This document shows positions 36,204 through 45,400 of a stretch of DNA of 64,000 nt, one piece after another. The DNA is taken from contig NZ_CH672395.1 in assembly GCF_000152985.1 (NCBI RefSeq), forward strand, positions 1,959,687 to 2,023,686. The letters are read 5' to 3'. Every line of letters starts with the position of its first letter. The first letter of the stretch is position 1. Source of the stretch: Leeuwenhoekiella blandensis MED217 (GTDB lineage Bacteria; Bacteroidota; Bacteroidia; Flavobacteriales; Flavobacteriaceae). The position numbers were made by a program, and so were the translations under genes. The notes beneath the pieces are model-generated. The model had not been told where the DNA came from and did no database searches. It worked only from the letters and a program-made list of their open reading frames with translations.

Positions 36204-36953
36204 ATGAAAAAACTAGTTCTACTTTTTACACTTACGCTTTTAACCGCTTGTAACGAAACGTCCAAAGAATTGGATGCAGATGCTATTGTAGCTCATGCGA
36301 TTGAGGCTGCCGGCGGAAAAACAATAGATACCGCCTTGATTTCGTTTAAGTTTAGAGACAAATTTTATAGTGCAGATCGAAATAACGGAAGATTTAAACT
36401 GGAGCGGTGCACAGATCCCGGCTGTAAAGACACTTTAGACCAGTTGACCAATTCTGATTTTAAGCGTTTTATAAATGAGACTGAAGTTGCTGTTGCCGAT
36501 AGTTTGATCACTTCACTATCGGGCGGTGTAAATTCGGTACATTATTTTTCGGTTTTACCGTATGGTTTGGATGCTGAAGCCGTTCACGCTGAAAAAGTAG
36601 GTCAAGCTAGCATCAACGGAAAAACCTATTATGAGATCAAGGTTACCTTTAGCGAAGAGGGTGGAGGTGAAGATTTTGAAGACACCTATATGTATTGGAT
36701 CAATACCGAAGATTTTTCGGTAGATTTTCTAGCTTATAATTATCACGTTAATGAAGGCGGAACCCGTTTTAGAGAGGCTTATAATGAGCGAACGATTAAC
36801 GGTGTACGTTTTGTAGATTACCGCAACTTCAAGCCACAAGAACAATTTCCGCCTCTGCAATCCTTAGACAGTTTATTTACAACAGGAAACCTTGAACTGC
36901 TGTCAAAAATAGATTTAGAACAGGTTGAAGTTAATCCTTGCTCCAGCTGTTAA
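36204..36953 (+). CDS. DUF6503-like lipoprotein
   Basis: A 249-aa protein with a lipoprotein signal (LFTLTLLTACNE, Cys16), then ADAIVAHAIEAAGG, the usual opening of DUF6503-type outer-membrane lipoproteins of Flavobacteriia, and a beta-rich body (TYYEIKVTFSEEGGG, EDTYMYWINTEDFSVDFLAY) that resembles the LolA/LppX fold. Function unknown. It ends NPCSSC and its 3' end overlaps the convergent phosphatase gene by 23 bases. Confidence 0.85.
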   Translation: MKKLVLLFTLTLLTACNETSKELDADAIVAHAIEAAGGKTIDTALISFKFRDKFYSADRNNGRFKLERCTDPGCKDTLDQLTNSDFKRFINETEVAVADSLITSLSGGVNSVHYFSVLPYGLDAEAVHAEKVGQASINGKTYYEIKVTFSEEGGGEDFEDTYMYWINTEDFSVDFLAYNYHVNEGGTRFREAYNERTINGVRFVDYRNFKPQEQFPPLQSLDSLFTTGNLELLSKIDLEQVEVNPCSSC

Positions 36954-37473
36954 AATCTTTGATTTCTGCAGTAGCAGAACCATTTTTTACCCGAACCACA
37001 TAGAGGAAACCATAAAGAGCATCATCGATGTCATCATATTTAGGTTCTCCTAGAATTTCATTTACAAAAGCCGGTGTTGTATTACTATGGCCTACGACCA
37101 AAACGGTTTTACCTGCTGTTTTGTGCTGAAATTCTTTACTGTACAACTCGGTAGGATCATATAGTTGTACTTCAAGATCATTGGCTTCGGCGGTTGGAGC
37201 CGCTGTTTTTAAGGTGCGTTTATAGTCTGTACTGTAAACCGCATCAAAAGAAACCTCCTTTAATTCTTCTGCCCAAAATTGCGCTCTTGCTTGTCCGATT
37301 TCATTCAATTCAGGATCAGAACCGGCGTTTGGGCCGCGCACTTTATCAGCGTGTCTTATAAGATAATAGGTTGCATCTGCTGGTTTTAAAGAAGCAGACG
37401 CGGTTTCTTTTGCCTTTTCTTTACAAGAACATAGCACGAGAAAGATTGCGAGAAAAGCGATTGTATTTTTCAT
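36931..37473 (-). CDS. Histidine phosphatase family lipoprotein
   Basis: A 180-aa phosphoglycerate-mutase-like phosphatase anchored by a lipoprotein signal (FLAIFLVLCSC, Cys17). The catalytic motif is LIRHADK with His41, and the second His is in LVVGHSNTTPAFVNEILG. An acidic residue near the SDPELNEIGQARAQFW block is also typical. Substrate unknown. I chose the ATG at 37473 because it puts the lipobox at the N-terminus and a -7 element lies just before it; a TTG at 37548 would add 25 residues that do not look like a signal. Confidence 0.9.
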   Translation of the reverse strand: MKNTIAFLAIFLVLCSCKEKAKETASASLKPADATYYLIRHADKVRGPNAGSDPELNEIGQARAQFWAEELKEVSFDAVYSTDYKRTLKTAAPTAEANDLEVQLYDPTELYSKEFQHKTAGKTVLVVGHSNTTPAFVNEILGEPKYDDIDDALYGFLYVVRVKNGSATAEIKDFNSWSKD

Positions 37474-37488
37474 AGGTTCCAATTTAGA

Positions 37489-37496
37489 CAAATTTA
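37489..37496 (-). promoter_or_regulatory. Candidate -7 promoter element for the histidine phosphatase gene
   Basis: Minus-strand TAAATTTG matches TAnnTTTG, 15 bases before the chosen ATG at 37473. It lies inside any longer reading from 37548 and so supports the shorter start. Confidence 0.4.
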
Positions 37497-37589
37497 ACTC
37501 AAGCCGCATAAACATTAGCGTTTTATTGACGCACAAGGGCAGAAGCAAAGTGTAATTTTAAGTAATATTAATAACAAAAATATAAAGCT

Positions 37590-37775
37590 ATGAATTCTGA
37601 CCAATTAGAAGGAAAATGGAAACAAGTAAAAGGAAAATTCAAAGAAGAATACGGTGACGTTACCGAAGATGATACGACACACGCAGAAGGTAAATTTGAC
37701 CAGATGCTAGGAAAGCTTCAGGAAAAAACCGGTAAAACTAAAGAAGAGATCAAAGATTGGATCGATAAGCAATAA
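37590..37775 (+). CDS. CsbD family stress protein
   Basis: A 61-aa hydrophilic protein of the CsbD family: MNSDQLEGKWKQVKGKFKEE, then a second half (EGKFDQMLGKLQEKTGKTKEE) that repeats the same helical pattern. CsbD proteins are abundant under general stress in many bacteria; their molecular role is not known. A strong intrinsic terminator follows directly, so it is a single-gene transcript. Confidence 0.95.
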   Translation: MNSDQLEGKWKQVKGKFKEEYGDVTEDDTTHAEGKFDQMLGKLQEKTGKTKEEIKDWIDKQ

Positions 37776-37800
37776 GACTTAGTTCAATCAATAGAAATCA

Positions 37801-37825
37801 ACCGCTAGCAATAGCGGTTTTTTTA
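37801..37825 (+). terminator. Intrinsic terminator after the csbD-like gene
   Basis: Stem AACCGCTA (37801-37808), loop GCAA, stem TAGCGGTT (37813-37820), then a T-run to 37825. The perfect 8-bp stem with tetraloop and U-tract is the clearest terminator in the window. Confidence 0.92.
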
Positions 37826-37852
37826 TTTTCTAAACTGTAATTTCGCAGCGCT

Positions 37853-39145
37853 ATGCGCAGTATTGAAACAAGAGAAATCCCTGCATCTTTTGATGTTTTG
37901 TCTAGATTGGTAAATTGGGCTAATCAAGCAACAGTAAGCTGTTTGCTTACCTCAAACCAAAACAAAGACCGTTATGGTACTTTTGATATGTTGCTGGGTG
38001 TAGAGGCGCATACACAGCTTGTAACTTCAACAGGCCACGCTTTTGATGAGTTGTCTCAATACAGAAAGGAAACTCAGGATTACATTTTAGGATTTCTCAC
38101 CTATGACTTAAAGAACGAACTTGAAGATCTAGATTCTAATAATCCGGATCATTTGGAGTTTCCCGAGCTCTATTTTTTTCAGCCTGAAAAACTTGTTAAG
38201 CTTACCGGGAATCAAATCACTTTTATGTATTTGCCACACGTTGCAAATGAAATAGAAGCCGATTATCAAGCGCTATTATCGCAACACGAATTCAAAAATC
38301 AAGCTGCGCCAATAACAAAGCCTAAAATTCAAGTGCGTTTTAATCGCGATGCCTACTGCTCACAGGTTAATAAAATGCTTGATCATATTCACCGCGGTGA
38401 TATTTACGAAGCTAATTTTTGCCAGGAATTTTATGCGGAGGCTGCAATTGACCCTGTAAAAAGCTTTTTGCATCTTAATGAGATTTCAGAAGCGCCTTTT
38501 GCTGCTTTTTTTAAGAAAGATGCGCAATTTGCTTTGTGCTCATCTCCCGAACGTTTTTTGGTTAAAAGAGGCACCAAACTGATAAGTCAGCCAATTAAAG
38601 GAACTGCTCCAAGGCACATGGATCATAAGCTAGATACTAAACACGCAAGTATGCTCGCTCAGGACGCCAAAGAGCGTTCAGAGAATATTATGATTACCGA
38701 TCTTGTGCGAAATGATCTGTCTAAAAAAGCGCGTAAAGGAAGCGTTGTTGTAGAAGAACTTTGTAAAGTTTACAGTTTTAAGCAAGTGCATCAAATGATC
38801 TCTACGATAAGTGCAGAAATTGATCTGCAAGAAGATCCTATCGAATTATTGAAAATGGCATATCCTATGGGAAGTATGACCGGTGCTCCAAAGGTTTCGG
38901 CTATGCAGATCATTGAAGAATTAGAAAATCACCAGCGCGGACTTTACAGCGGCAGCATAGGTTACTTTGAACCCAATGGTGATTTTGATTTTAACGTAGT
39001 GATTAGAAGTATTCTTTATAACGCCGCAAAACCTTATGTTTCGTTCTCGGTGGGTAGTGCGATTACTGCACCAGCCACTGCGGCAAAAGAATATGAAGAA
39101 TGTCTCCTAAAAGCCAAAGCGATGCGCGAGGCACTCGAGATTTAA
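37853..39145 (+). CDS. pabB: Aminodeoxychorismate synthase component I (PabB-like)
   Basis: A 430-aa chorismate-binding enzyme. The C-terminal two thirds hold the ADC/anthranilate synthase signatures: FNRDAYCSQVNKMLDHIHRG, ISQPIKGTAPR with the Lys typical of PabB, DLVRNDLSKKARKGSV, YPMGSMTGAPKVSAMQIIEE and SGSIGYFEPNGDFDFNVVIR. The PIKGT motif, where Lys forms a covalent adduct in PabB while anthranilate synthase has Ala, favours p-aminobenzoate (folate) synthesis over tryptophan. No glutaminase or lyase partner is next to it. Confidence 0.9.
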   Translation: MRSIETREIPASFDVLSRLVNWANQATVSCLLTSNQNKDRYGTFDMLLGVEAHTQLVTSTGHAFDELSQYRKETQDYILGFLTYDLKNELEDLDSNNPDHLEFPELYFFQPEKLVKLTGNQITFMYLPHVANEIEADYQALLSQHEFKNQAAPITKPKIQVRFNRDAYCSQVNKMLDHIHRGDIYEANFCQEFYAEAAIDPVKSFLHLNEISEAPFAAFFKKDAQFALCSSPERFLVKRGTKLISQPIKGTAPRHMDHKLDTKHASMLAQDAKERSENIMITDLVRNDLSKKARKGSVVVEELCKVYSFKQVHQMISTISAEIDLQEDPIELLKMAYPMGSMTGAPKVSAMQIIEELENHQRGLYSGSIGYFEPNGDFDFNVVIRSILYNAAKPYVSFSVGSAITAPATAAKEYEECLLKAKAMREALEI

Positions 39146-39777
39146 TCCAGATCTATCAATTCGATCTTATTCCGCTTAATTTTAATACGTCCTTCGAGTT
39201 CCAGCTTTTTAAGTAGTCTAGAAATAACCACACGCGACGTGTGCAGTTCGTAGGCAATATCTTGGTGGGTACTTGTAATGGTATTGCTCTGTACTAGTTT
39301 TTGTTTATCTCTAAGGTAGCGTAGTAGCCGCTCATCCATACGCATAAATGCGATGCTATCTATTGTGTCAAGCATCTCCATCAAGCGGTTTTGGTAGCTG
39401 TCAAAAATAAAATTACGCCAAGACTTGTATTTTGAACTCCATTCTTCCATCTTTTGAATAGGAACCATAATCAATACGGTATCCAATTCAGCAATTGCGC
39501 GTATTTCACTTTTGCGTTGTCCGCGATTGAAGGAAAGTGTCAAAGCACACGTGTCGCCCTTTTCTAGGAAGTAGAGTAGAAGCTCATCACCGTCAGAATC
39601 TTCCCGAAGAATTTTAATGGCTCCTGAAATTAACAATGGCATTGCGGTCATGTACTGGCCAATTTCCATAAGTTTTTCACCTTCAGTCACTTCTCTTAAG
39701 ACGCCAACTTCTGCAATTTCATTTAGAAGTTCAGGCTCAAAAATATGTGCGTAATGTTGCTTCAGTAATTCTTCCAT
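39142..39777 (-). CDS. Crp/Fnr family transcriptional regulator
   Basis: A 211-aa regulator with an N-terminal cyclic-nucleotide-binding-like beta-roll (25-115: GEKLMEIGQYMTAMPLLISG, KGDTCALTLSFN) and a C-terminal winged HTH (THQDIAYELHTSRVVISRLL, recognition helix near 176-188). No FNR-type Cys cluster and no clear cAMP-binding Arg-Ser pair, so the ligand is unknown. Convergent with pabB; the stops overlap by 4 bases. Confidence 0.93.
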   Translation of the reverse strand: MEELLKQHYAHIFEPELLNEIAEVGVLREVTEGEKLMEIGQYMTAMPLLISGAIKILREDSDGDELLLYFLEKGDTCALTLSFNRGQRKSEIRAIAELDTVLIMVPIQKMEEWSSKYKSWRNFIFDSYQNRLMEMLDTIDSIAFMRMDERLLRYLRDKQKLVQSNTITSTHQDIAYELHTSRVVISRLLKKLELEGRIKIKRNKIELIDLD

Positions 39778-39908
39778 AGCTCAAATGTAAACCGAAAATA
39801 TATAATTATGTCTTCAGCATTACGTAGAAAACTTTAAAAAAGGGTTAAAGTGCTTGTGCTGTACTTATAATCTTTTAAATTATCTCTTGGACAAAAATGA
39901 ACTAGAAT

Positions 39909-40673
39909 ATGGCAGGACATAGCAAATGGGCCAATATTAAACACAGAAAAGGAGCCCAGGATAAGAAAAGAGCAAAACAATTTACGCGAGCGATCAAAGA
40001 GATTACCGTTGCGATTAAAGAAAATAATCAGAATGGAGATCCTGATTCTAATCCAGCCTTGCGTAACGCAATTCAAAATGCCAAAGGTGTAAATATGCCA
40101 AAGGATACGATCGAGCGCGCGATTAAAAAAGCTTCAGGAGCAGATGCCGATAGTTATGAGCAAATGACTTTTGAAGGTTATGGCCCGCACGGAATCGCTT
40201 TTTTTATAGAATGCACCACCGATAATACTAATCGTACTATTGCTTCTGTACGCTCTATATTTTCTAAAAACGGGGGAAGTTTAGGCACAAACGGTTCGCT
40301 GGAATTCTTGTTTGACCGAAAGGGTGTTTTTACGCTTGATAAAGCGGTTATTGAACGTGATTGGGAAATGCTTCAATTAGAATTGATCGAAGGAGGAGCG
40401 GAGTCTTTTGAAAATCACGAAGATGTTTTTGTGATTTATACCGAATTCACAGATTTTGGAAAAATGGCGCAGCACCTTGAAGAATTGAATATTGAAACTA
40501 AAAATGCCGAGTTGCAGCGCATTCCATTGAATACTGTTGAATTACCCATAAATCAAGCACAACAAATTCTCAATCTAGCTGAAAAATTTGAAGACGATGA
40601 CGATGTTCAAAATGTTTTTCATACCCTCGAACTTTCAGAAGAATTAGCGATGGCGCTTGATGAAGAGGAATAG
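39909..40673 (+). CDS. YebC/PmpR family protein
   Basis: A 254-aa YebC-type protein: MAGHSKWANIKHRKGAQDKK at the start, MPKDTIERAIKKASG, and the GPHGIAFFIECTTDNTNRT domain II segment. Family members act as DNA-binding regulators or, as shown for TACO1 and some bacterial YebC, help ribosomes through proline stretches. Full length, with an acidic C-terminal tail. Single gene. Confidence 0.95.
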   Translation: MAGHSKWANIKHRKGAQDKKRAKQFTRAIKEITVAIKENNQNGDPDSNPALRNAIQNAKGVNMPKDTIERAIKKASGADADSYEQMTFEGYGPHGIAFFIECTTDNTNRTIASVRSIFSKNGGSLGTNGSLEFLFDRKGVFTLDKAVIERDWEMLQLELIEGGAESFENHEDVFVIYTEFTDFGKMAQHLEELNIETKNAELQRIPLNTVELPINQAQQILNLAEKFEDDDDVQNVFHTLELSEELAMALDEEE

Positions 40674-40739
40674 TTTTTAAGCTTTTCTCTTCTGTGAAAA
40701 TTTGTTTTAACCAAAGCTTTTTAATTTGAAAAAGGGAGG

Positions 40740-42530
40740 TTACTCCTCTTTTTTCTCTTCTTCCTTTGTTGGAGCTGTTTGAGAAGTTTGAGTCATCAAC
40801 GTGTTTTCAAACTGAACACGGGATTTTGAAAGATGTTTTCCATCTTCTAATGAACAGATATAGGTGATGAGTTTTTCACGCAGTCTACAATGTAAATCCC
40901 AAGTTGTAGAGGCATCTTTTGAACTACAAAGCGCTCGCAATTCTAATGCCTTTTCTGTAACATCTACCACTTGCACAGTCGGCGGATTTTCTTCATCCCA
41001 ATCCTCCTCAGCTTCTAGGAGCTCTACAAATTTATTGCGTACGAGATCAACATCTATTTTATAATCTGCATATAAAATTATCGGCCGCACTTGATGCGCA
41101 CTAGTCATTGACCAGTTTTCAAAAGTGTTACTGATAATCGTTTTGAGTGGAACAACTAATCTGCGTAAATCCCACGTGCGCACAACCATATACGTAAACC
41201 GAATATCTTCAACATAACCCCAATCATCTCCGATGATCACAGTGTCGCCAATACGGGCCGGTCTTGTGATCGCAATTTGAATACCTGCAATAATATTTCC
41301 TAAGGTACTTTGAGCGGCTACACCAAGAATTACAGTAGCTAAACCGGCAGAAGCAATAAGTGAAATCCCTAACTTCTCTAAAGATCTAAATTGTGAGAGA
41401 ATCACCGAGATGCCTACGATTATAACCACAAAGGTAATCACCCTGCGTGCTACAGAAATATAGGTCATCATCATTCGGGCTTCATTGTTTTCTTCGGGAT
41501 TGGCATCACCAATTTTAGTCTCGGCAACATAAACCATAAACGAGTCTATAAATCGCATAATAAACCAAGTGATCGTACCAATGACGGCGATCAGAAGTAT
41601 GGCGTAAAGCGTACTTGCAAAACTACCTCCAAAAGAAATTAGTTTATTGAGCGAAACGTAAAAAAACAATACTCCAATAGCCCAACCTGCAGGAGTCGCT
41701 AGTCGCTTTGCAATTGTATTTACCCAAGCTTTTTTCGATTTTCTGAAGAGTTTTCTAAAAATGCCAATACTTACTTTTCCCAGAAAATAGCTGAGTAGAA
41801 TGAGAATGAGAGTTCCTACAACTTTCCAAACAGGCATGTTTAGGAAGCGTACGCGTGCCCAATCGGGCATCATTCGGTCTAACTCTCGCGGCCCATAAAC
41901 TTCATAAAGTCCGTCTATATTTTCAACAGTATTTGCAGAGATCAGCCAGAATGCGCCAAACTCTTTATACTTTACCCGTTGAAGCCGCAGAACAACGTCT
42001 TTTCCGTTGAGATCTACTTCGCCAAAAACTACACTACGCATTGGTTTTCCGGCGATCGCCTGGTTGGTTGTTGTGCTTATGTCTATTTGTCCATCCGGTC
42101 TATCAGACAGGCTTCCCCAATCAATTTTCACACGCTGATTTAAAACGAAATAGAGTTTTTCGGCTAAAGTCGCAGCTTGTTCTTTTGAGAGATTATCTGG
42201 AAGCAAGTTTAAATTCAGCGCATATGAAGCATCTTGAAAATTAGCATTTCGTGCTTTTACGATAAAATGTTCCAGTGTAGCCTGTGGCGACTGAAAATTG
42301 AAGTTATTGGGAGGAAGCCCAATAGGTCTGTTTAAGCGATTTAAAACAAAATACGCATCATTATATTCTTGAATGGCATTGGGTAAATAATCTCCTTTCT
42401 TGGGAACTGTGGCTTCGCTAGAGGGTAAGTCTTTACCAGAAACGGTGGCCGTGCTATCCTGTGCGTTACAGAGAATAACATTCAAATTTAACAATAGAAT
42501 AAAGAGAAGGTAGAATTGGTTAGATTTCAT
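40740..42530 (-). CDS. MscS-like mechanosensitive ion channel protein
   Basis: A 596-aa channel. Signal peptide (about 1-24, ending ILCNAQD), a periplasmic domain (25-235), then membrane segments including VGTLILILLSYFLGKVSIG, TLYAILLIAVIGTITWFIM and the pore helix region SLIASAGLATVILGVAAQST. The MscS beta-domain signature NIIAGIQIAITRPARIGDTV follows, and the end is a charged KEEEKKEE tail. It would open under osmotic downshock in the inner membrane. Single gene, divergent from the glycogen-synthase-like gene. Confidence 0.94.
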   Translation of the reverse strand: MKSNQFYLLFILLLNLNVILCNAQDSTATVSGKDLPSSEATVPKKGDYLPNAIQEYNDAYFVLNRLNRPIGLPPNNFNFQSPQATLEHFIVKARNANFQDASYALNLNLLPDNLSKEQAATLAEKLYFVLNQRVKIDWGSLSDRPDGQIDISTTTNQAIAGKPMRSVVFGEVDLNGKDVVLRLQRVKYKEFGAFWLISANTVENIDGLYEVYGPRELDRMMPDWARVRFLNMPVWKVVGTLILILLSYFLGKVSIGIFRKLFRKSKKAWVNTIAKRLATPAGWAIGVLFFYVSLNKLISFGGSFASTLYAILLIAVIGTITWFIMRFIDSFMVYVAETKIGDANPEENNEARMMMTYISVARRVITFVVIIVGISVILSQFRSLEKLGISLIASAGLATVILGVAAQSTLGNIIAGIQIAITRPARIGDTVIIGDDWGYVEDIRFTYMVVRTWDLRRLVVPLKTIISNTFENWSMTSAHQVRPIILYADYKIDVDLVRNKFVELLEAEEDWDEENPPTVQVVDVTEKALELRALCSSKDASTTWDLHCRLREKLITYICSLEDGKHLSKSRVQFENTLMTQTSQTAPTKEEEKKEE

Positions 42531-42850
42531 AATCTGAAATTTACGGTCAAATTTTTACCTCAGGTATTAGGGTTTCGTTAAAAACTGAGTTGAATACGAG
42601 CGTAGTGTAAAATTTCACAAGCTTTTAAGAATAATAAATGTATATGTGACGTTTATTTCTGATTGAAATATTATTTTTAGTGATGCATAGCATTTACACA
42701 GCAGTAAATTGTATAACGGTTTTGAGCAACATCAACATATCTTAGTTAATTAAGCATATAAATGAAATGCTTTTACAAAGTAATATTGTTCTAAGAAGCT
42801 ATTTAGTTTGCTTAAATACAGAGGGTAACGTATAAATTTTAATTCAGTAG
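42531..42850. other. 320-bp AT-rich gap between divergent mscS-like and glycogen-synthase-like genes
   Basis: No reading frame of interest. It must hold the promoters of both divergent genes, but no exact TAnnTTTG was found close to either start. A weak dyad (AAGCAT at 42752-42757 with ATGCTT at 42767-42772) is present. Confidence 0.5.
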
Positions 42851-44386
42851 ATGAAGAATTTCTTATTTGTTTCAGCCGAAAATGATGCTTTGGCAAATTG
42901 TAAGGCCGGCGGTATGGCAGATGTTGTTAGAGATGTGCCCAGACAAATCGCTGTTACCGGCGATCACGTTCATGTGGTAGTACCGGCGTATAACCGACTT
43001 CATAAAAATGGACGCCTGATTTCAGAATTGAAATTTAATATTCGAGGAGAAGCAACCGTCGCCTCTATTTATGAGGTCGCTCCTAAAAAGAAAATTCAAG
43101 GAATCACCCATTATGTGATTGATCATCCTGAGATCGTTGAAGGCAACATCGCACATATCTATAATGATGATCCTGAAGAGCCTTTTTTTACTGATGCAGT
43201 TAAATACTTCATTTTTAATACAGCTGTTGCTCAAGCAGTAAAGCAGAATATTTTTGACCACGTAGATGTGGTGCATTTACATGATTGGCACACGGCACTT
43301 CTGGCATTTCATAAAGCCTTTCATCAAGATTTCACCATTTTAAAAGAGAGTTGGTTTGTATACAGTATTCATAATTTGAGTTTACAAGGAATCAGACCGC
43401 TCAACGATAATTTTGCTTCGATCAATAATTTCTTTCCAGAGTTGGGTTATGACTATGAGAAGATCAAAGATCCACGTTATAATGACTGTATCAATCTTAT
43501 GGCGGTTGGGATCAGACTTTCTGATAAAGTGCATACAGTGAGTCCGTCTTATATGCAAGACATCATGCGGCCCAGTCATAAACCTGAATTCATTGGGGGA
43601 GAAGGGCTGGAAGAAGATTTGCGCATTGCTTTTGCTGAAGGCAGACTTCACGGGATTCTCAATGGTGTGAATTATAAGAATATGCGCGTTGCGAAAAAGG
43701 GTAATTTGTATGCTAATATTCTGATTCAGATCTTTAAATGGATTCAAGAAGAATCTAAAAAATACAAATCAGATATTCTGGCTAATACTGGCGAAAAAGT
43801 AGTACATCTGCTACTGAATCCTCCGAGTTTTGTGGCTTCGAGTGTCGCACGAATGACCGAGCAAAAGTTTTATTTCTTTAAAAGAAATCCGGAAGCCTTA
43901 AAGGAAATCCTCAAAAATCTAGAAGCTAAAAACGGCATTTTCATTCTCTTGGGAACAGGCGAGCCCGAATATGAACGTTTAATGCGTGACATCAGTTATG
44001 AGCACGCCAATTTTATTTTTATCAACGGCCAATCTGAAGATATAATCGACTCCATTTACCTAGAGTCTAATCTTTACTTTATGCCAAGTCTTTTTGAACC
44101 TTGTGGGATCAGCCAGATGCTCGCCATGCGCAATGGCGTGCTTTGCTTGGTGCATCACACAGGCGGACTTATCGATACCGTGCGAGACGGGGTTGACGGT
44201 TTTGCCTTTTATGGTTCACATATAGATGAGACGGTAAGCAATATGGTAAAAGCATTTGATCACTGTATTGATGTGTATCAAAATGACCGTAAGCGCTGGG
44301 GTGTCATGCGTAGAAAGGCTAAAGCCGTTCGCTTTTCTTGGGAAGATTCGGTTAAAAGATATTACGATAAATTGTATACCTATTAA
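42851..44386 (+). CDS. glgA: Glycogen/starch synthase-like glycosyltransferase (GT5)
   Basis: A 511-aa GT-B enzyme expected to extend alpha-1,4-glucan from ADP- or UDP-glucose. The N-terminal nucleotide-sugar motif appears as CKAGGMADVVRDVP (family: KxGGLxDV). Also seen are DVVHLHDWHTALLAFH, YSIHNLSLQG, LHGILNGVNYKN, and the C-terminal FEPCGISQMLAMRNGVLCLV followed by HHTGGLIDTV, with the conserved Glu of EPCG. The middle (around 300-330, VVHLLLNPPSFVASSVARMT) departs from canonical GlgA, so the acceptor may differ. No other glycogen gene is nearby. It ends exactly where the convergent moaA ends. Confidence 0.85.
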   Translation: MKNFLFVSAENDALANCKAGGMADVVRDVPRQIAVTGDHVHVVVPAYNRLHKNGRLISELKFNIRGEATVASIYEVAPKKKIQGITHYVIDHPEIVEGNIAHIYNDDPEEPFFTDAVKYFIFNTAVAQAVKQNIFDHVDVVHLHDWHTALLAFHKAFHQDFTILKESWFVYSIHNLSLQGIRPLNDNFASINNFFPELGYDYEKIKDPRYNDCINLMAVGIRLSDKVHTVSPSYMQDIMRPSHKPEFIGGEGLEEDLRIAFAEGRLHGILNGVNYKNMRVAKKGNLYANILIQIFKWIQEESKKYKSDILANTGEKVVHLLLNPPSFVASSVARMTEQKFYFFKRNPEALKEILKNLEAKNGIFILLGTGEPEYERLMRDISYEHANFIFINGQSEDIIDSIYLESNLYFMPSLFEPCGISQMLAMRNGVLCLVHHTGGLIDTVRDGVDGFAFYGSHIDETVSNMVKAFDHCIDVYQNDRKRWGVMRRKAKAVRFSWEDSVKRYYDKLYTY

Positions 44387-45400
44387 TTATCCACCAATCG
44401 CAATCATACTGCGATTATTACTGTGCAGATCAGGGTTGGTGAGTTGATCAAAATCAGTCATTCCGGCGCGTACCGCTTTCTTTTTATTGAGCGCGGCATC
44501 AATGAGATGCTCTAATTTTTCGCCTTCGCGAAAGGGTTTCAATAAATTAGTTTCTTCATTTGAAAAAAGACAGTTCTTCAACTTACCATCTGCTGTAAGC
44601 CGAATCCGGTTACAACTGTCACAAAACGGATTGGTCACCGAGCTAATAATACCGAAACTTCCCGTAAAACCTTGAATCCTAAAATTACGCGCTGTAAAGT
44701 TCTTTTCATTAGGAAGTGGTTGCAAAGCTTCAACCCCAAAATGATCGGTAACACGATTTATGATTTCAGCCTGAGACACGAGTTTATCTTTGTTCCAGGC
44801 ATTTCCGTCAAAAGGCATAAACTCTATAAACCGCACATTGATGTCGCGCTCTCTAGTGAGTTTGATAAATTCTACGATTTCATCTTCATTAAAATTTTTC
44901 ATCAAAACCGCATTGATCTTGACATTAAAACCTTCCTTAATGAGTTGTTCAATATTGGTAAAGGCCTTTTTATACTGATCGCGACGCGTGATAAAATTGA
45001 ATTTTTCAGCATTCAAGCTATCTAGGCTCACATTGATATCCTTGAGTCCGTATTTTTTAAAATCGGCTATAAAACGATGGGTTAGTAGGGCATTGGTGGT
45101 AATTGATAATTTTACTGGGAGCTTGGCCAGACGCTTTAGGATATCACTAAAATCTTTCCGTACCAAGGGTTCACCACCTGTAAGTCTAATTTTATCCACG
45201 CCATTTTCGACAAACACTTTGGCAAAAGCTTCGATCTCCTCTGCGCTCATCAAATTGGCACGAGGACTCAACGGAATTCCGTCGTGCGGCATGCAATAAG
45301 TGCAGCGCAGGTTGCATTTTTCGCTTAGCGAAATACGCAAATAATTGTGCTTGCGGCCGTGAGTATCGGTTAATATAGCGGTGATTTTATTCATCGGCAT
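44387..45400 (-). CDS. moaA: GTP 3',8-cyclase MoaA
   Basis: A 337-aa radical SAM enzyme for the first step of molybdenum cofactor synthesis. N-terminal cluster Cys29, Cys33 and Cys36 (SEKCNLRCTYCMPHDG); C-terminal cluster Cys260, Cys263 and Cys277 (FCDSCNRIRLTADGKLKNC); it ends in the GG tail (MIAIGG) needed for activity. A start two codons further in is also possible. Its start overlaps the 3' end of the moaC-moaB fusion gene by 14 bases. Last gene of the Moco operon. Confidence 0.97.
   Translation of the reverse strand: MPMNKITAILTDTHGRKHNYLRISLSEKCNLRCTYCMPHDGIPLSPRANLMSAEEIEAFAKVFVENGVDKIRLTGGEPLVRKDFSDILKRLAKLPVKLSITTNALLTHRFIADFKKYGLKDINVSLDSLNAEKFNFITRRDQYKKAFTNIEQLIKEGFNVKINAVLMKNFNEDEIVEFIKLTRERDINVRFIEFMPFDGNAWNKDKLVSQAEIINRVTDHFGVEALQPLPNEKNFTARNFRIQGFTGSFGIISSVTNPFCDSCNRIRLTADGKLKNCLFSNEETNLLKPFREGEKLEHLIDAALNKKKAVRAGMTDFDQLTNPDLHSNNRSMIAIGG

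Noticed and set aside
37474-37548. Longer start for the histidine phosphatase
   Set aside because: It uses TTG, would bury the lipoprotein signal 25 residues in, and covers the probable promoter element.
39782-39789. TACATTTG on the minus strand as the -7 element of the crp-like gene
   Set aside because: It matches TAnnTTTG but lies only 4 bases before the ATG, so it would need a leaderless transcript; likely chance.
42752-42772. AAGCAT/ATGCTT dyad as a terminator
   Set aside because: Only 6 bp with a 9-base loop and a short T-run, located before divergent genes where no terminator is needed.
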